Shown here: piece after piece, positions 10,791 to 22,559 of the stretch
How positions within the stretch are numbered: the stretch's first letter is position 1
How the letters are laid out: each line of letters opens with the position of its first letter
Assembly (NCBI GenBank): GCA_043228905.1
Contig: JBHGNT010000003.1
Span: forward strand, 3,224,001 to 3,288,000
Direction: 5' to 3'
Length of the DNA: 64,000 nt
Origin: Azolla caroliniana
Taxonomy: Eukaryota; Polypodiophyta
Program-made: the position numbers and the translations under genes
The notes under the pieces: model-generated
Databases searched by the model: none
Told to the model about the DNA's origin: nothing
Seen by the model: the letters and a program-made list of their open reading frames with translations, nothing else

Positions 10791-11843
10791 CTCCGTTTCA
10801 TCGTCCACGATTATTAGCGGAAGATGTAGTCGACGTTTTCGGTGCTTATACTTTATCACTGAAATGTTACCTAGGGTCGCCGTGAATGAAATGTTGGCTT
10901 TGCGGAGTTCAGATGCACTTGGCAGTGGAACAGACCTCCCTTTGTTAGATGCTGCGAGGTTGGAACATTGTAGGTTGTTCAGTAAAGAAGAACACAATTG
11001 ACCAGGTATTCTCCTGCCTTCTTCTGAAATGGATATTCCACAATGTATATTCCCACATCCTTCTAAAATGAATTTTCTACAGTCCATACAGTCATCCCTA
11101 GTCTCGTTTGGAATATGTCGTAAATCCGTAATTCTCGACAGGTAGACGCACTCAAGTAGTGTTAAGCCAATACTCCTCTCGAAGGCGTCTTCCCCATCAA
11201 ATATCTGTTGTATATTCTTCTCTAAAATAAAGAATGGAGTCCTCCAGTTAATAAAGTTTCTGATTACCTGATTCATATTAGAGGTCAATGTCGTTGGGTA
11301 GAGTTTATAAAGTTTCAGGAGAAATTTGATTGGAATTTGGTTGCCGAGGAGGAGGGAATCCCTGTTCATGCTCTCTATATCTGACCACATGGAAGACCAC
11401 CCGTCTTTGACAGCCCTGTCATTCTCTATGAGCAGTTCTAAGAGGAAGACTGTGTCGATAGCGATCACAAGTTCCAGCCACTGTATGTCGCCATATGCGT
11501 TGGAAATGTCAGCATAGTGCCAGGTAAGTCTAGGTTCTTGATCAAACTTGAATGCCTCTATGAGCTGTTGTATACCTGTTATGCCATGCTTTTTCATGAA
11601 CATTTTAGTAGCATTTGCTTTGCGGTTTATAATGTAATCCAATTCTAGACTTTTAAAGAATGGACCCATGGTCAGTAATCTAGGTTTGTATGTCTGGGTC
11701 TTCGGCTTTGAGGAGGCTTTGGGGTACTTTGAAATTCTTAAAATTTCGGGATCAGCTGTATCTTCGTTGTTATCGTTGTTGATCAATTCAAGGATTGACA
11801 GTCTCCATTTAGTTTCTTTTAAGTCTGGTCGACGGGAACCCAT
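10752..11843 (-). pseudogene. DUF247 gene truncated at the C-terminus (363 codons)
   Basis: Starts MGSRRPDLKETKWR and keeps the DUF247 N-terminal two thirds: YKPRLLTMGPFFKSLEL, WLELVIAIDTVFLLELL, RDSLLLGNQIPIKFLL, LPSASELRKANISF, HLPLIIVDDETEDVL. After EDVL, normally followed by RNL, the frame enters the 136-bp repeat and ends after MVNRFYDSS. About 115 residues including the membrane helix are lost. Upstream, codons homologous to the extension of the 44969-46498 protein survive in another frame as a 54-codon ORF (complement 11809-11973, starting MYTEITERRKDIQRV). The ancestral extension is thus frameshifted. A TATA-like AATATAAG lies near 12057-12068. The partner fragment at 33622-34359 retains the lost C-terminal segment. 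A soluble truncated product is possible but unlikely to be functional. Confidence 0.85.
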
Positions 11844-12776
11844 CTTTCACAGCGCACTCTAGATTTTCCACAGCTGCTTCTTCGGTGAAAGTGGTGTAGT
11901 GATGATTCTCGTTATTATTTGGAGCTGTCACTCTTTGGATGTCTTTTCTACGCTCAGTAATCTCAGTATACATATTAGTAATGTTCGTTCTTTCACGTAA
12001 TTTAATTGTCTTTTTGTATCACAGATTCGTTGCTTGTTCTCTTGAAATCGTGGTTGCTTATATTCTTTTCGTAGTCTGGAGGTCAATTTATCTAAATGCG
12101 ATGCATTCTGTGTTTGAAAGAGAGAAAAAAGGATATAGAGGTTTTTTTGAAGAATAGTAATTTCCATGTAAACCCGAATCATTGCACCTTACAATGCGTT
12201 TAGTCGATTATTGAATTATTTTCTATTTTATCATCTTATTTCTGTTCTTTTATGTTGTCTATCTTATAGTGTCACGTAGGCCTTTGCTTGTGTAAAGTAT
12301 CCAGTGCTCCTCATAAGTTTTTGGTTTTCCGTGGACACTCCCTCCTACTGTGTTGTGTTGTGTGTGGGGAAATGAATATAGAGACTTCGCCTTTAAGATG
12401 AGCATCACGGTGATGAAAATCGTTCCTATCTTCATCTGAATTGATACTTGATTCCAATGAATTGTTCTGTGTGCTTCTGTATCAGTTGTCTTGACTTGTT
12501 AGTGCATGTTTCTTTGTAGACCGCTCAATAATATATGAAAAGACCCATGACAGTTATGTTTAATGCGGTTTCAAAATATATCACTGAATAATAGTTATGA
12601 TTAATATAGATAAGGAGATCTTCTAAGATCTTGTTGAATACTTTTTGTTTTTGATAGATATGAAATGATTAAAGATGTAAATACCAATTGAAGAACATCA
12701 TCACGTGAAACTCCAAACCAATTATAATAAAATATATTGTCCTCCTGTTATATCGTATGAAAGGTATAGGTTAGAA
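11844..12776. other. 5' flank of truncated DUF247 gene
   Basis: About 930 bases on the upstream side of the minus-strand gene. The part at 11862-12140 aligns with the N-terminal coding region and promoter of the gene at 44969-46498 (shared landmarks TATTCTTTTCGTAG and GAAAGAGAG), so this is an ancestral promoter and 5' coding segment in decay. The rest shows no convincing frame. Confidence 0.6.
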
Positions 12777-14214
12777 TGATTCTATCAACGGAGAACAAAT
12801 CTATTCAGACATTTTGCATGTTACCTCGAAATCGAAGTAATATAACATAGTAAAATTATCTGTATATTGATTGAACTATGGAGCTATTTCTGTCTTCAAC
12901 ATTGGTTAATTAAGCAATCTTCTTGCCTTGTTCCAGTTAAAATTTAGTACGTGTTGCATGTCCGACAAAAAAGTGGCGCTTTAGCTCAATCTTACGACAT
13001 ATGGTGAATCTTAATGAACAACTGTCTATAACATAAAGGTAATTGTAAACCCTTGATAGGTGTCACAAATGAAGATTTAAGAGGACGAAAGCCCCAATTG
13101 AAGACTTGGAAATAGGTAGAGTAAACACAGAGATGGTATATGGGTTCACAAAAAGCACCTGACATCTATCAAGAGGGTTTGTGAGGACTTGGTGTGAGGA
13201 CTGGTGAGCAATATGTGGTGCTCTAATTCATTAAAAGTTACCCATGAGAAGTGATATTAAGAGGTGTAGTTGTTTGTGAATGAGCTGGAAATTTTCAGCC
13301 CTACTTGATAGGTTTGTGTCCTTCTCTTTGGACAATGTGTCACGTTGGTTAATGACAATGTGATTAATGACAATATTTACCAGAATGATCACAATATCTT
13401 TGCAAAACATAATGTGCGGGTCATAGTCATGTGATTACATTCGTACGACAAATATAAAGTCTGGTCGGATTTAGGTCTCAAACTGATGTGACTGGTTTGA
13501 GAAAGAAAAACTGAGTGAGTCTACTATTGATCAATTTAATTAAGAGGAACAATTAAACATGAAAGAAAGGGAGAGTTTGTAAATCCTAGTAAATTGGTTA
13601 TTACGCAAGTGACCTTATTGGCAATGTTAATGAAAACCACCAATGCAATCAGGAAACAGCCATGGCCATGCAGTTTGTAATTGAAATTACACTAACTTTA
13701 AGAAATCACGTTTTATTAATAAGCATTTTGTGTTTCTCTAAGGTGATTGATAATCCTAATTTGAATGGTAGATATTACATTTTGACCTTCCACACCATAG
13801 TTCTAGTTGATCACCTCTTCCATATTTCCATGTTGAAAACATGTCTCTATCATGTCATCTTTTATGCCTTTCTCTCTAGGCTTCTATGTACCTCATCCCT
13901 TCAGAGCTACCCCTTCCCGAAATTCTATAAAGACTTGTGTTGGCTGTAATTCGTAGTACTATTGGGTCGTACATTCCTTTCCGTTTGCTCATGAAACCTT
14001 TTTCTGTTGGATTCTTCTCGTAGTCTAGAAGCCACTCCATCCCAATGTCTTATGCTCTTTGATAATATATCCCAATGTCTTGTATTTCAATCCATCCCAA
14101 TGTCTTGTCTTTTCTTCTCTTGTTTTGTTTATGTATCAGTTTCCTTAGTATTGTTTATTTATCTCATCGATCTCTCATAATCATTCACCTAGCTTCTTTC
14201 AGCATTTTCGCCTC

Positions 14215-14510
14215 TTAAGTATAGCCAAGCATGTGATCATGAACACATGATGTATGGTAGTATAACACACGACTCATGGCCTGCTCTCGTTCTGGGTAGT
14301 CGGCGTGTGTTGGGCTGGGTTGCATTTCGTGACCTCCTTCGATATAGGTCCAGTACCCTTGTCCAACAAGGTACTGACTGATGCATTTTGTACTTCCAAG
14401 TTGCAAAGTTTGTCCTATCGAGCTTTTCCGTAGGAAGAGTGCTTCCTATCCGAGTATTGATGATCATTTCTTCTTTGTTTCTTCGGTCTATGTAGATTGT
14501 TGTGCACTCA
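14215..14510 (-). mobile_element. Copia gag fragment (copy A), frameshifted
   Basis: Gag polyprotein N-terminus of a Ty1/copia element, read on the minus strand: STLPTEKLDRTNFATWKY, then KMHQ, then after a frameshift YLVGQGYWTYIEGGHEMQ and ASCVHD-like text near VLYYHTSCVHDHMLG. These match the UBN2-type gag of plant Copia. A 4-base insertion near 14375 breaks the frame, while the partner copy at 35962-36180 lacks it but has a stop at the W codon instead. No LTR can be delimited. The related gag occurs at 52020 and 56100. Confidence 0.75.
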
Positions 14511-15639
14511 TCAGCGGGCTCTTCGTGAACATGAGCTTGAAACAGAACATATGTAGGGAAATGGGCTCTAATACCATGTAAAGAAAGGAGAGTGATTTGC
14601 AAATAGCTAGAGTAAACAAAGAGATGCTATAGGCTCGTTATTTGATGTTTATATATGTGGTCTAGATGGTTTGAATTCTCTTTTAACTTACCCCAATCAT
14701 TGGCCATTCCAAACTCTACAAGTAGACATTCATTTCAAGTTCCCCAAGATAGACAAGCGTTCCATGAATTTCTTCACATAAATGGCCTTTCATCTATCAA
14801 GAGGGGAATGTTTTAGGTGTTGATACAATGGAGCGATTATGAGGATTTGTGAACGTAGACAAGCGTTCCATGAATTTCTTCACGCAAATAGCTTTACATC
14901 TATCAAGAGAGGAAGGTTTTAGGTGTTGATACAATGGACCGATTGTGAGGATCTATGAGCAATATGTGCTATCATTACAATTGTGCTATAATTTATTATA
15001 AGTTACACACGAGAGAAGTGATTTTAAGAGTAGGCGTTTTTTAGCCCAACTTGCTAGTGTGTCCTTCTCTTTGGACCATGTATTGAGTAGGGTGATGACA
15101 ATGTGATTTGTGAAACATAATATAGGTCATAGTAATGTGATGACATATGTACAACATATGTAAAATATTAATAGAATTAGGTCTCAAGGTGACATTAATA
15201 GTTTGAGAAAGAAAAAATGGATGAGGTGACTCCCGATCAATTTATTTGAGAGAAAAAGAGTGAGTATAAAAATAATAAGGAGTTTGTGGCAAATGCTAGT
15301 AAATTGGTTATCACTCCTCATATTACGAGCACTAATTAGCACTAATAACACCAGTTTTTGTTGATACTACATGCAAGTGACATTACTAGCAATCTCAATT
15401 GAAACTCAATGCCAATGACATCGAGAAACACTCATAGTTATTGGAATTATTGCATGTTGTTAGCCATTAAAATTCCCCTATCATCAAGACATCATGTATT
15501 GTTAATCATTTATGTTTCTCTATGGTTTTCGATAATCCTAATTTATTACATTTTCGACCTTCCACACCATAGTTCTAGTTGTTTGCCTCCTCTGCAAATC
15601 TTATTTCGTTTATTAAAAGATATCGGTACTAATTAGGCG

Positions 15640-16020
15640 ATGCATTTTTTGTACCATAAGTTCTTGAAGAACTCCTCTTTTTAAACATTGTTGTATGTCG
15701 GTGGAGCAGAGAGCCACAATTCTTCCAAGGGTATGAATGCAGAGACAGGAACAATAGAGAGGAAAAAACTCTGAAAAACCCCTAAGACCTTGCAAAATTT
15801 CCTGCTTATATGCAGCAGAGAGGTTTAGTATCTTACGCTATTTCTAGAAAAGAAAACTAAAGTAAAAACATAAGAGCACAGACCAATTTGACCTTTTGGC
15901 CTTTTCACACTTTGTACATGTATCAATCTCCCATTAAAGGGCCTAAACTAAGAGTATGAACAAGAGGAGGTTGAAGTACACAAGGCCTATACCTCCCACT
16001 TGATGGGCGTGTTACATAAG
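15640..16020 (-). mobile_element. Copia 3' untranslated and LTR-like end (copy A)
   Basis: Lies directly 3' of the RNase H end of the Copia pol on the minus strand. A purine-rich run reading TTTAATGGGAGATT near 15928-15942 looks like the polypurine tract that precedes a 3' LTR. The following sequence to about 15640 would be the LTR, but no clean TG...CA pair or target duplication is visible. Confidence 0.45.
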
Positions 16021-16023
16021 GCG

Positions 16024-17411
16024 CTAGGTGATACCCATCAAGTGACAACAATGCCCCAATGAATCTTGTGGTAAGGCCTTCGTCAATGCATCTGCAACAT
16101 TTTCTTGAGAAACAACCTTCTCAAGGCTAATACAACCATTAGCTAAACATTCGCGAATGAAATGGTATTGCACTCCAATGTGCTTAGTCTTTGCATGATA
16201 TCCTAGGTTCTTAGCCAAACCAACGACAATCTAACTATCATAAAACAATTTTGGTACATGTTGAGGTATACCCATGTCACTAGCTAAACGAGACAGCCAA
16301 ATTGCTTCCTTACATGCCTCGTTGCCTGCAATATACTCTGCCTCTGTAGTTAACAATGCGACACATTCTTGAAGATGAGATCTCCAAGAAATGGCACCTC
16401 CCATATTTAAAAAAAATACCCTGAAGTAGATTTCCTACTATCAACACATCCAACATAATTTGAATCTGTGTATCCAATGATAGAGACATCACCTTTACCC
16501 AAACATAGACACTTATCTTTAGTGTCACTCAGATATCTCAATATCGACTTGAGTGCATCCCAATGTTTCTTACTAGGATTTGACATCAATCGACTTACCA
16601 CTCCCACTACAAATGGAATGTCTAGTCTTGTAGCCACCATGGCTTACATAAGACTAAGAATAGCAAATTGATAAGGAACCATGGTCATGAATTCCTTGTC
16701 CTCATAAGATGTGGGGAAATCACATGTGCTCAGCTTTACATATGTAGGCAATGGAGTGCTCAACGGCTTTGCAAGCTCAATGGAGTCCTGATTCGTAGCC
16801 AATGCAAGCAACATACACAATGTAGTCACCTTAACTATGGGAGAGAAAATTTGATCAAAGTCAACTCCTTGTTCTTGCTTGAAACCTTTTGCTACCAAGC
16901 GTGCTTTGTACTTTGGAGAAGTCTTATTAGATGTATATTTATACTTGTAGACCCACTTGCATGGTAATACTTTCCTATCCTTTGGCAAAGTTACGAAATC
17001 CCAAGTACCATTCTTATGAATACTATCCAATTCACTTTGCATGGCATGCTCCCACTTAGCATGTCCACTAGCCAACATAGCTTCCTTATAACAAGAGGGT
17101 TCACCTGCATCCGTTAACATCACATAGTTCGTGAGCCTAGCAGGTGGCCTAGAGACATCGGTAGATCGTCTCATTGGTTGCTAAACCGGAGTTTGAATGT
17201 TCTCAGGTTGTACACATGTGTCATCATCTTGAACTTCCTCATATGGGTGAACATATGTAGAACTGTCTGGCATGGGTGTGGGATTATTCTTTTGCACACT
17301 AATAGAGGGTGTAACATCTTGAAACACCACTTTCCTCACTTCGACTTCCTTAATTGCCTGCTTATACATAATCTTTTCATTGGAAACGACATCACTACTT
17401 CTGACTACAGT
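16024..17411 (-). mobile_element. Ty1/copia pol remnant (copy A): RT start and RNase H
   Basis: In minus-strand order: linker residues (VRKVVFQDVTPSISVQ), RT entry (NGTWDFVTLPKDRKVLPCKW, then YKARLVAKGFKQEQGVDFDQ, then IFSPIVKVTTLCMLLALA), a jump to SIELAKPLSTPLP, and RNase H (LDIPFVVGVVSRLMSNPSKK, SIIGYTDSNYVGCVDSRKST, then AKNLGYHAKTKHIGVQYHFI and SQENVADALTKALP). The jump removes the RT core including the YVDD catalytic motif. A stop replaces Y in the conserved SLMYAM. Both defects are shared with copy B at 37664-38815, so the element was dead before the duplication. Integrase is absent here because the copy ends at 17411. Confidence 0.9.
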
Positions 17412-18348
17412 GCGAATTGGAGTGGTTCTCGTACCTTGAAAAACCGATACAACCTGGAGTAGTCGTAACTGGATACGACACTCCGCATCCGATCGCGAAT
17501 GTCGGAGAAGTTCCCCTTAGCCATGTCGGGCAGAAAGGGAAACTCATGAACGTGCTGCACGTTCCGGCAATCACGAAGAACTTGGTCTCGGTCGGACAGA
17601 TCGTCGACCAAGGGATGGAGGTTTGGTTTACACACCTCGGGTGCTTCATTGAGGAAGAAGGCCATGTGATTGCGCAAGGGTGCAGAGACGGGAGGATGTT
17701 CATCCTCGATTCCACTGACGGCGGCACCGCAATGTTCGCGAAGGGACAAAAATCCGAGTCGGACATCGACTTGTGGCACAAACGGATAGGCCACGTCAAC
17801 TACCAGCGGCACAAATTTGTGAAGCCTGCCAACTCGGGAAGCAACACTGACTTCCTTTCCCCAACGAGCGAAACCGGAGCCGGAACAAGCTCGACCTTAT
17901 AAACTCCGATGTATGGGGGCCGACACAAAACGTTAGTCTTGGCGGGAGCCGATATTTCATCTTCTTCATCGATGACCACATGCGGCACACGTGGATCTAC
18001 CTCATTGAGAGCAAGAGCGAAGTCTTCGACTGTTTCCGGGATCTCAGAGGGTTCGTGGAAACGGAAACGGGACGAAAGATCAATTGCCTGTGGTCGGATG
18101 GCGGGAAATAGTACTTTTCTGGTCAATTCAACGGTTATCTACAACAAATGGGAATTCGGCGCGAATTTAGTTGTAGATACACGCCGGAGCAGAACGGCGT
18201 GGCCGAGAGGAAGAATCGGTCAGTTGTGGAAGCGGCGCGGGCAATGCTGGAGGAGAAGAGCTTGCCCAAGTTCTACTGGGCCGAGGCGGTAAGGACCGCG
18301 ATATACATCCAGAACCTGATCGGAGACAAAGTGTCGGATCGGATTGAA
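17412..18348 (+). mobile_element. GC-rich Copia gag-pre-integrase and integrase fragment
   Basis: A plus-strand piece of a second Copia family, clearly more GC-rich than its surroundings. It reads GKLMNVLHVPAITKNLVSVG, then DLWHKRIGHVNY (pre-integrase zinc region), then in other frames SDVWGP, FIDDHMRHTWIYLIESK, a SDGG motif followed by a stop, and CRYTPEQNGVAERKNR with KFYWAEAVRTAIYIQNL. At least two frameshifts and one TAG make it dead. It has no LTRs. Its left edge replaces the rest of the duplicated minus-strand Copia, and its right edge joins M2-like DNA across the shared bases TTGAAAG. Confidence 0.85.
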
Positions 18349-18435
18349 AGTCTTTAAACAATGTTGAGGAAAATTCTAAAGGCCATGAAATATCATTATG
18401 TCACATTCGACTCTTTCTAAACATAACAGATTCCA

Positions 18436-19250
18436 CTAGTAATAACCTAAGATTGCGTAGATAGTCTGCAATAACGGCAATATGAGGATTAGCATTGCAG
18501 CAATGACCGATGCAGTCAGCCATGGGCGAGAGAAGAACATCTCATGAAACTCCACAGACATGCAATGCCAAGGGTTTTCATAATCACGTAGTACCTCCCA
18601 TGTCATCTTGTCCCATCTTCTGCATGATCGAATCGTGACACTTCCGCTCATGTTGTTCCACATGTTGACAAACTTCTGATCGCTCTTGAGGTGCTTCACT
18701 ATCACCCCCGCCTTAGTCAAGATTGTTAGATCCTCTGTTCTATATATGAGCGAATCCATTATGACAACATACTTAGCAAACTCACCTCTTCTTTGGAGGT
18801 TTGCTTATAGGCAAGCAGGTTCCACAACACATTCTCCGTGCCTTCGTACACCACAGTCCGCAGAAGATAGAGCTGAAGTTTCTTTCCATGATACTTGATC
18901 ATTTATGTGCCACTTTTATGAGCCGAACGTGTAGTGCTCGAAAAGAATAAGAATTCATGAATGAAGACGGTATCGATAGTAACCAGAAGTTGGAAATCTT
19001 TAATGTAATCTTGGGAGAGGTTTGAATAATGCTTGTTAAGATCGTGGGGTTTAGGAATGAGGTATTCTATGAGCTTTACCACATCTGATTTCTCATGTCT
19101 TTGCATGAATTTCTTCACACATAGTGCCTTAAAGTCATCAAGACAGAATTTGGTCACAAGATTTGTATACAATGGTGCAATGGTCAGGTTTTCATCCCAA
19201 TATGGTTTCTACTTGGCTTCCCAGATTTTTTGGGAGGAATCGAGATCTTC
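18436..19250 (-). pseudogene. DUF247 pseudogene with C-terminal membrane helix kept
   Basis: Sister of the remnant at 432-1165. N-terminal part: YWDENLTIAPLYTNLVTKF, ALCVKKFMQRHEKSDVV, LVTIDTVFIHEFLFFSS. The central 200 residues are absent at the same point as in the sister. C-terminal part: EDLTILTKAGVIVKHLKSDQ, NMWNNMSGS, FHEMFFSRPWLTASVIAAM and a complete helix ending LLQTIYAILGYY with its stop. A frameshift near 18785 separates the halves. This copy shows what the C-terminus of the first copy looked like before replacement. Confidence 0.85.
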
Positions 19251-21011
19251 ACATTTTCATCGACACTTCTTCTTCTACTACTATTACTTCTTCTGAACTG
19301 ATACTTTCTTCTTCATCTTCTTCTAAGCTTAAAGATATTATTTTGTATACTCTAAGTTGTTAGTTGTTCACAAGTCTTTGATTCAACTTCCATCTCCCCA
19401 AATAATGGGGGGTTTGTGGCAAATAGATTTTATGTTCATACAATTACTAATATTGTAATCTGAAATAATGCTCATCCCTAGGTTAGTGATATAGATTCCT
19501 TGTGATGCAATGTTCAATTTTCTATAATTTTGATAAAGGGTGAGCTCTCTTATACTTGTTGTTTGTGGATATAACCTCAAGGTTATTTATATATGAATAA
19601 AGATCTCCAACTATTTGTGGGGAGCATTAAGTGATAGGTGAGCTTTATTACTTTGAAGGTGAGTTTCTTTCCCTGAAGGCAACCTTGTGAACCCAAGTTG
19701 GGAATATCCCACTATGTACCCCATCCATGAAACAAGTGTAGAATCAATTATGAAATTACGAAACAATGTGAATCATAATATAAGTATGACATTGATAAGT
19801 ACAAAAAGTTAAACATTGATGACACTTTAACCCTTGTAGTATTTTCACTTACGAAATTATGTTTTTGTGGAAAAAGTTATTGAATACTCGACTTTTAAAA
19901 TGGGTGTGTTATGCCTAATATGTAATTGATTGATATCACGTGTAAGAGATATATTTGAAGATGTTAAAATATGACCACGTCAATATATTAATATCCGAGT
20001 GCTCTAAAGACTACCCCCCTAGTTAAGATGTCTATTTCCCTAATTAAATGTTCCAAGCAGTTGGGTTGAAAAACAAAAGACACATCAAAGGAATAGTTTA
20101 GTGAAATTTCTCAATGGAAGGCCAATTATTTGAGTAAAACTGGATGAAATGACCCCTAAATTCATACAATGTGAAGTTTAAGAGATATCGTGTTTATTGA
20201 AAGCCTGTAAACAATGTTGGTGAAAACTCTAAAGGTCGTGAAACATAATTATGTCACATTAGAAGAGAAAAAGCAAGTCTAATTAAGACGTAGCGAAATT
20301 CGGTTTTGGATGCTCAATAATCCCCCATGAAAAGCAATAACATGTGGAAGAATTTTAATGTTTGAGTAGGCCAGGCTGCTGTAAAAGCTATGAAGATGCC
20401 GCCATATCTTATCATATGAATTGCTTCATACAAACCTCTCAATTACATCTGGCGATGACAGAAAGATATGTATCCATCCAATCACTAATGTAGTGTATTT
20501 AATGATTCAGTTTTAGATTGTACCCGTCAATATTGATTACATAAGCATATCACAAAAATGAGATCAATAGGCTAACGTTAGCATATCACGCAATGGAATT
20601 TTGAGATCAATAGACCACTCCTCCTGTCTTGTCGATTGCCATCTAACCAATCCTTCAAATCTATCATCCATCCATTAGTTAGTGAAGTTTGGTGGGGGGA
20701 TATTCTAACAAACTTTCTAGTAATTTTTGGAAACGAGAGGTATGAAAGACAAACTAAATGGATTTGGCGGAAGTGATTCGTTATTGTAACAACTTACAAG
20801 TATGTATGTTCATGAGACTCATGGAACTAATAATTGCATTAGGGTTGATTTGGACATTCTATAATCAATCAATTTGTTTGCCATCGTGTTCAACTTGTAG
20901 GTAATTTAATGAACGTGCGATCAGGAAGAAAATGATGATGAAGATGGAGAAGAAGAAATTGTGCTTCACTACTTCACTACGTCAATCTACTCCCACAACA
21001 TCTATGTCCAT
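19251..21011. repeat. Duplicated 5' flank and M2 module
   Basis: Bases 19251-19800 repeat 1170-1740 next to the sister pseudogene, and 19811-20950 is a complete M2 module. No gene is seen. The region leads into the next 136-bp array. Confidence 0.7.
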
Positions 21012-21180
21012 TAATTTATACATGAATCATTAAAACGATTCACCATAAGTACATAATCGTACACAAATTTCATAGGGCAATCCGGTTCAAGACTACAATT
21101 TACAAATACATAAATAATGGGAATTAGTTTCATAAGCCAATCTGTTCTAGGACCACAAATACATAAATAATGGGCAAGAA
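21012..21180. repeat. 136-bp repeat, about 1.2 units (array 3)
   Basis: Short array of the family described at 5013-5812, with the dyad TGAATC-N8-GATTCA and the run AAATACATAAATAATGGG. It is again directly 3' of a DUF247 copy (21234-22182). Confidence 0.75.
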
Positions 21181-21233
21181 GCATACGATTGAATTAAATA
21201 AAGTTGATTGTGTTGAGAGCTTCTGAAGTTTTG

Positions 21234-22182
21234 CCTTTGGTATAAGGCTGTGGTTAAAATTTGGTGTTGAGATAATCTAAGACAGAAAAGATTGGCTGCA
21301 ATATCGAAGCTATGAGCAATAGAAACGCGGCGATAAATGATGCCGTATACCATGGCCTAGAAAAGTATCTTTCGTTAAACTCTACACGCCATCGATGTCA
21401 ACGGGAGGAATGGTCGGCCATTAATTCCGTGTGGAGATCGTAGCACTTATCGATGCACATGTTTTTCCACATGCCGACCAAACTCTGACCGGTTCCCAGG
21501 TTGTTCTATATAACCTTGGCTTTTTCCAAGATTGCGAGATCTACCTTGGTGTCGATGAGCTCCTCCATTCTGAATCCATACATTGAAAACATAGTTCCAT
21601 ATCTTTTACTTATCTCCAATGCAATGAGGTTCCTCAGCACATCCTCCGTGTTGTTGTACACTGCAAGTTTCGGAAGATGCAGCCCATGTGTTGTAACAAA
21701 GTACTCAATAATATATAAAACATTAGATAATTTATCTTAAGCGCAAGCAATATTGAATCGGAGCTTTCGATAAAAACTAAGCTTAGGATTACAATGATTT
21801 CTTATGAGTTAGTTTGCTTTAACAACTTGATCTTCCACAATTACAGGCTCAAGTCAATTATAAAATTCTTCTCTTCAGAGTCAAGCCAATCCTCACTCAA
21901 TAATACTAAGAATTCATGAATGAAGATGGTATCAACGGTGACAAGATGTCTCAAGGAATCAAAGTTTTAAGCCCTGGTTATGCTGAAATAGATGTCACTA
22001 AGTTCCTGGGGCTCGGGGATGAGATTTGTCATGATATCTCCCACATGTGGTATCTTATGTCTTTCCATGAATTTCTGCACACATATGGCCTTGCATCTAT
22101 CCATAGGGGAAGGCTCGAAGTTATGATACAATGGACTGATTGTCAGTATCTGCAGGTAATATTGATGGGAATATGTGACTGA
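21234..22182 (-). pseudogene. DUF247 pseudogene, central part missing
   Basis: Minus-strand order: QILTISPLYHNFEPS, CKAICVQKFMERHK, VTVDTIFIHEFLVLLSE, then about 200 bases of non-matching DNA, then HGLHLPKLAVYNNTEDVLRN, SKRYGTMFSMYGF, ILEKAKVI with a stop, VGMWKNMCIDKCYD, and a membrane helix in SRPWYTASFIAAFLLLIASI. The central third of the protein is absent. At least three in-frame stops occur, including W to TGA in the conserved SSRWHRW. The copy at 41500-42240 shares the same structure. Its break after the IHEFL motif is close to that of the 432-1165 and 18436-19250 pair. Confidence 0.85.
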
Positions 22183-22510
22183 ATCGGGATTATTTAAACT
22201 TCAAACAGAATTAACACTTGATTAAACCAAAAGACGAAAAATGAGAGTACACCGGAAAAAATTTAACGTGGAAAACCCAAAATAGCGAAAACCCAAATTA
22301 ACACTTGCATCTATCCATAGGGGAAGGCTCGAAGTTATGATACAATGGACCGATTGTCAGTATCTCCAGGTAATATTGATGGGAATATGTGACTGAATCG
22401 GGATTATTTAAACTTCAAACAGAATTAACACTTGATTAAACCACAAGACGAAAAATGAGAGTACACCTAAAAAAAATTAACGTAGAAAACCCAAAATAGC
22501 GAAAAACCAT
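22105..22510. repeat. Tandem duplication of a unit of about 205 bp
   Basis: Two successive copies, each containing CATCTATCCATAGGGGAAGG, a piece of DUF247 N-terminal coding sequence, and then a Copia LTR-type run AACGTGGAAAACCCAAAATA. One and a half copies also occur at 42165-42426, so the duplication predates the block duplication. Confidence 0.8.
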
Positions 22511-22559
22511 GGGGATCGTAGGTTCCAAACAACTTCATTATATTTTTGAGTACAACGGA

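Larger units (their letters stand above)
12777..17411. repeat. Large segmental duplication, copy A
   Basis: About 4.6 kb matching 34363-39058 with high identity and small indels, including two Copia remnants. It begins near TCTATCAACGGAGAA and ends in the Copia linker at CAGTGCGAATT, after which copy A switches to a foreign GC-rich fragment while copy B continues through integrase. Bases 12777-14214 and 14600-15640 hold no gene that I can support. They also resemble 47960-50100. Confidence 0.85.

Noticed and set aside
15409-15636. Short ORF conserved in copies A and B (15409-15636, 37052-37276)
   Set aside because: Conservation is explained by the recent block duplication. There is no domain or coding signature.
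21916-22182. 88-codon plus-strand ORF
   Set aside because: The minus strand here encodes the conserved DUF247 N-terminal block; the plus frame is a shadow.
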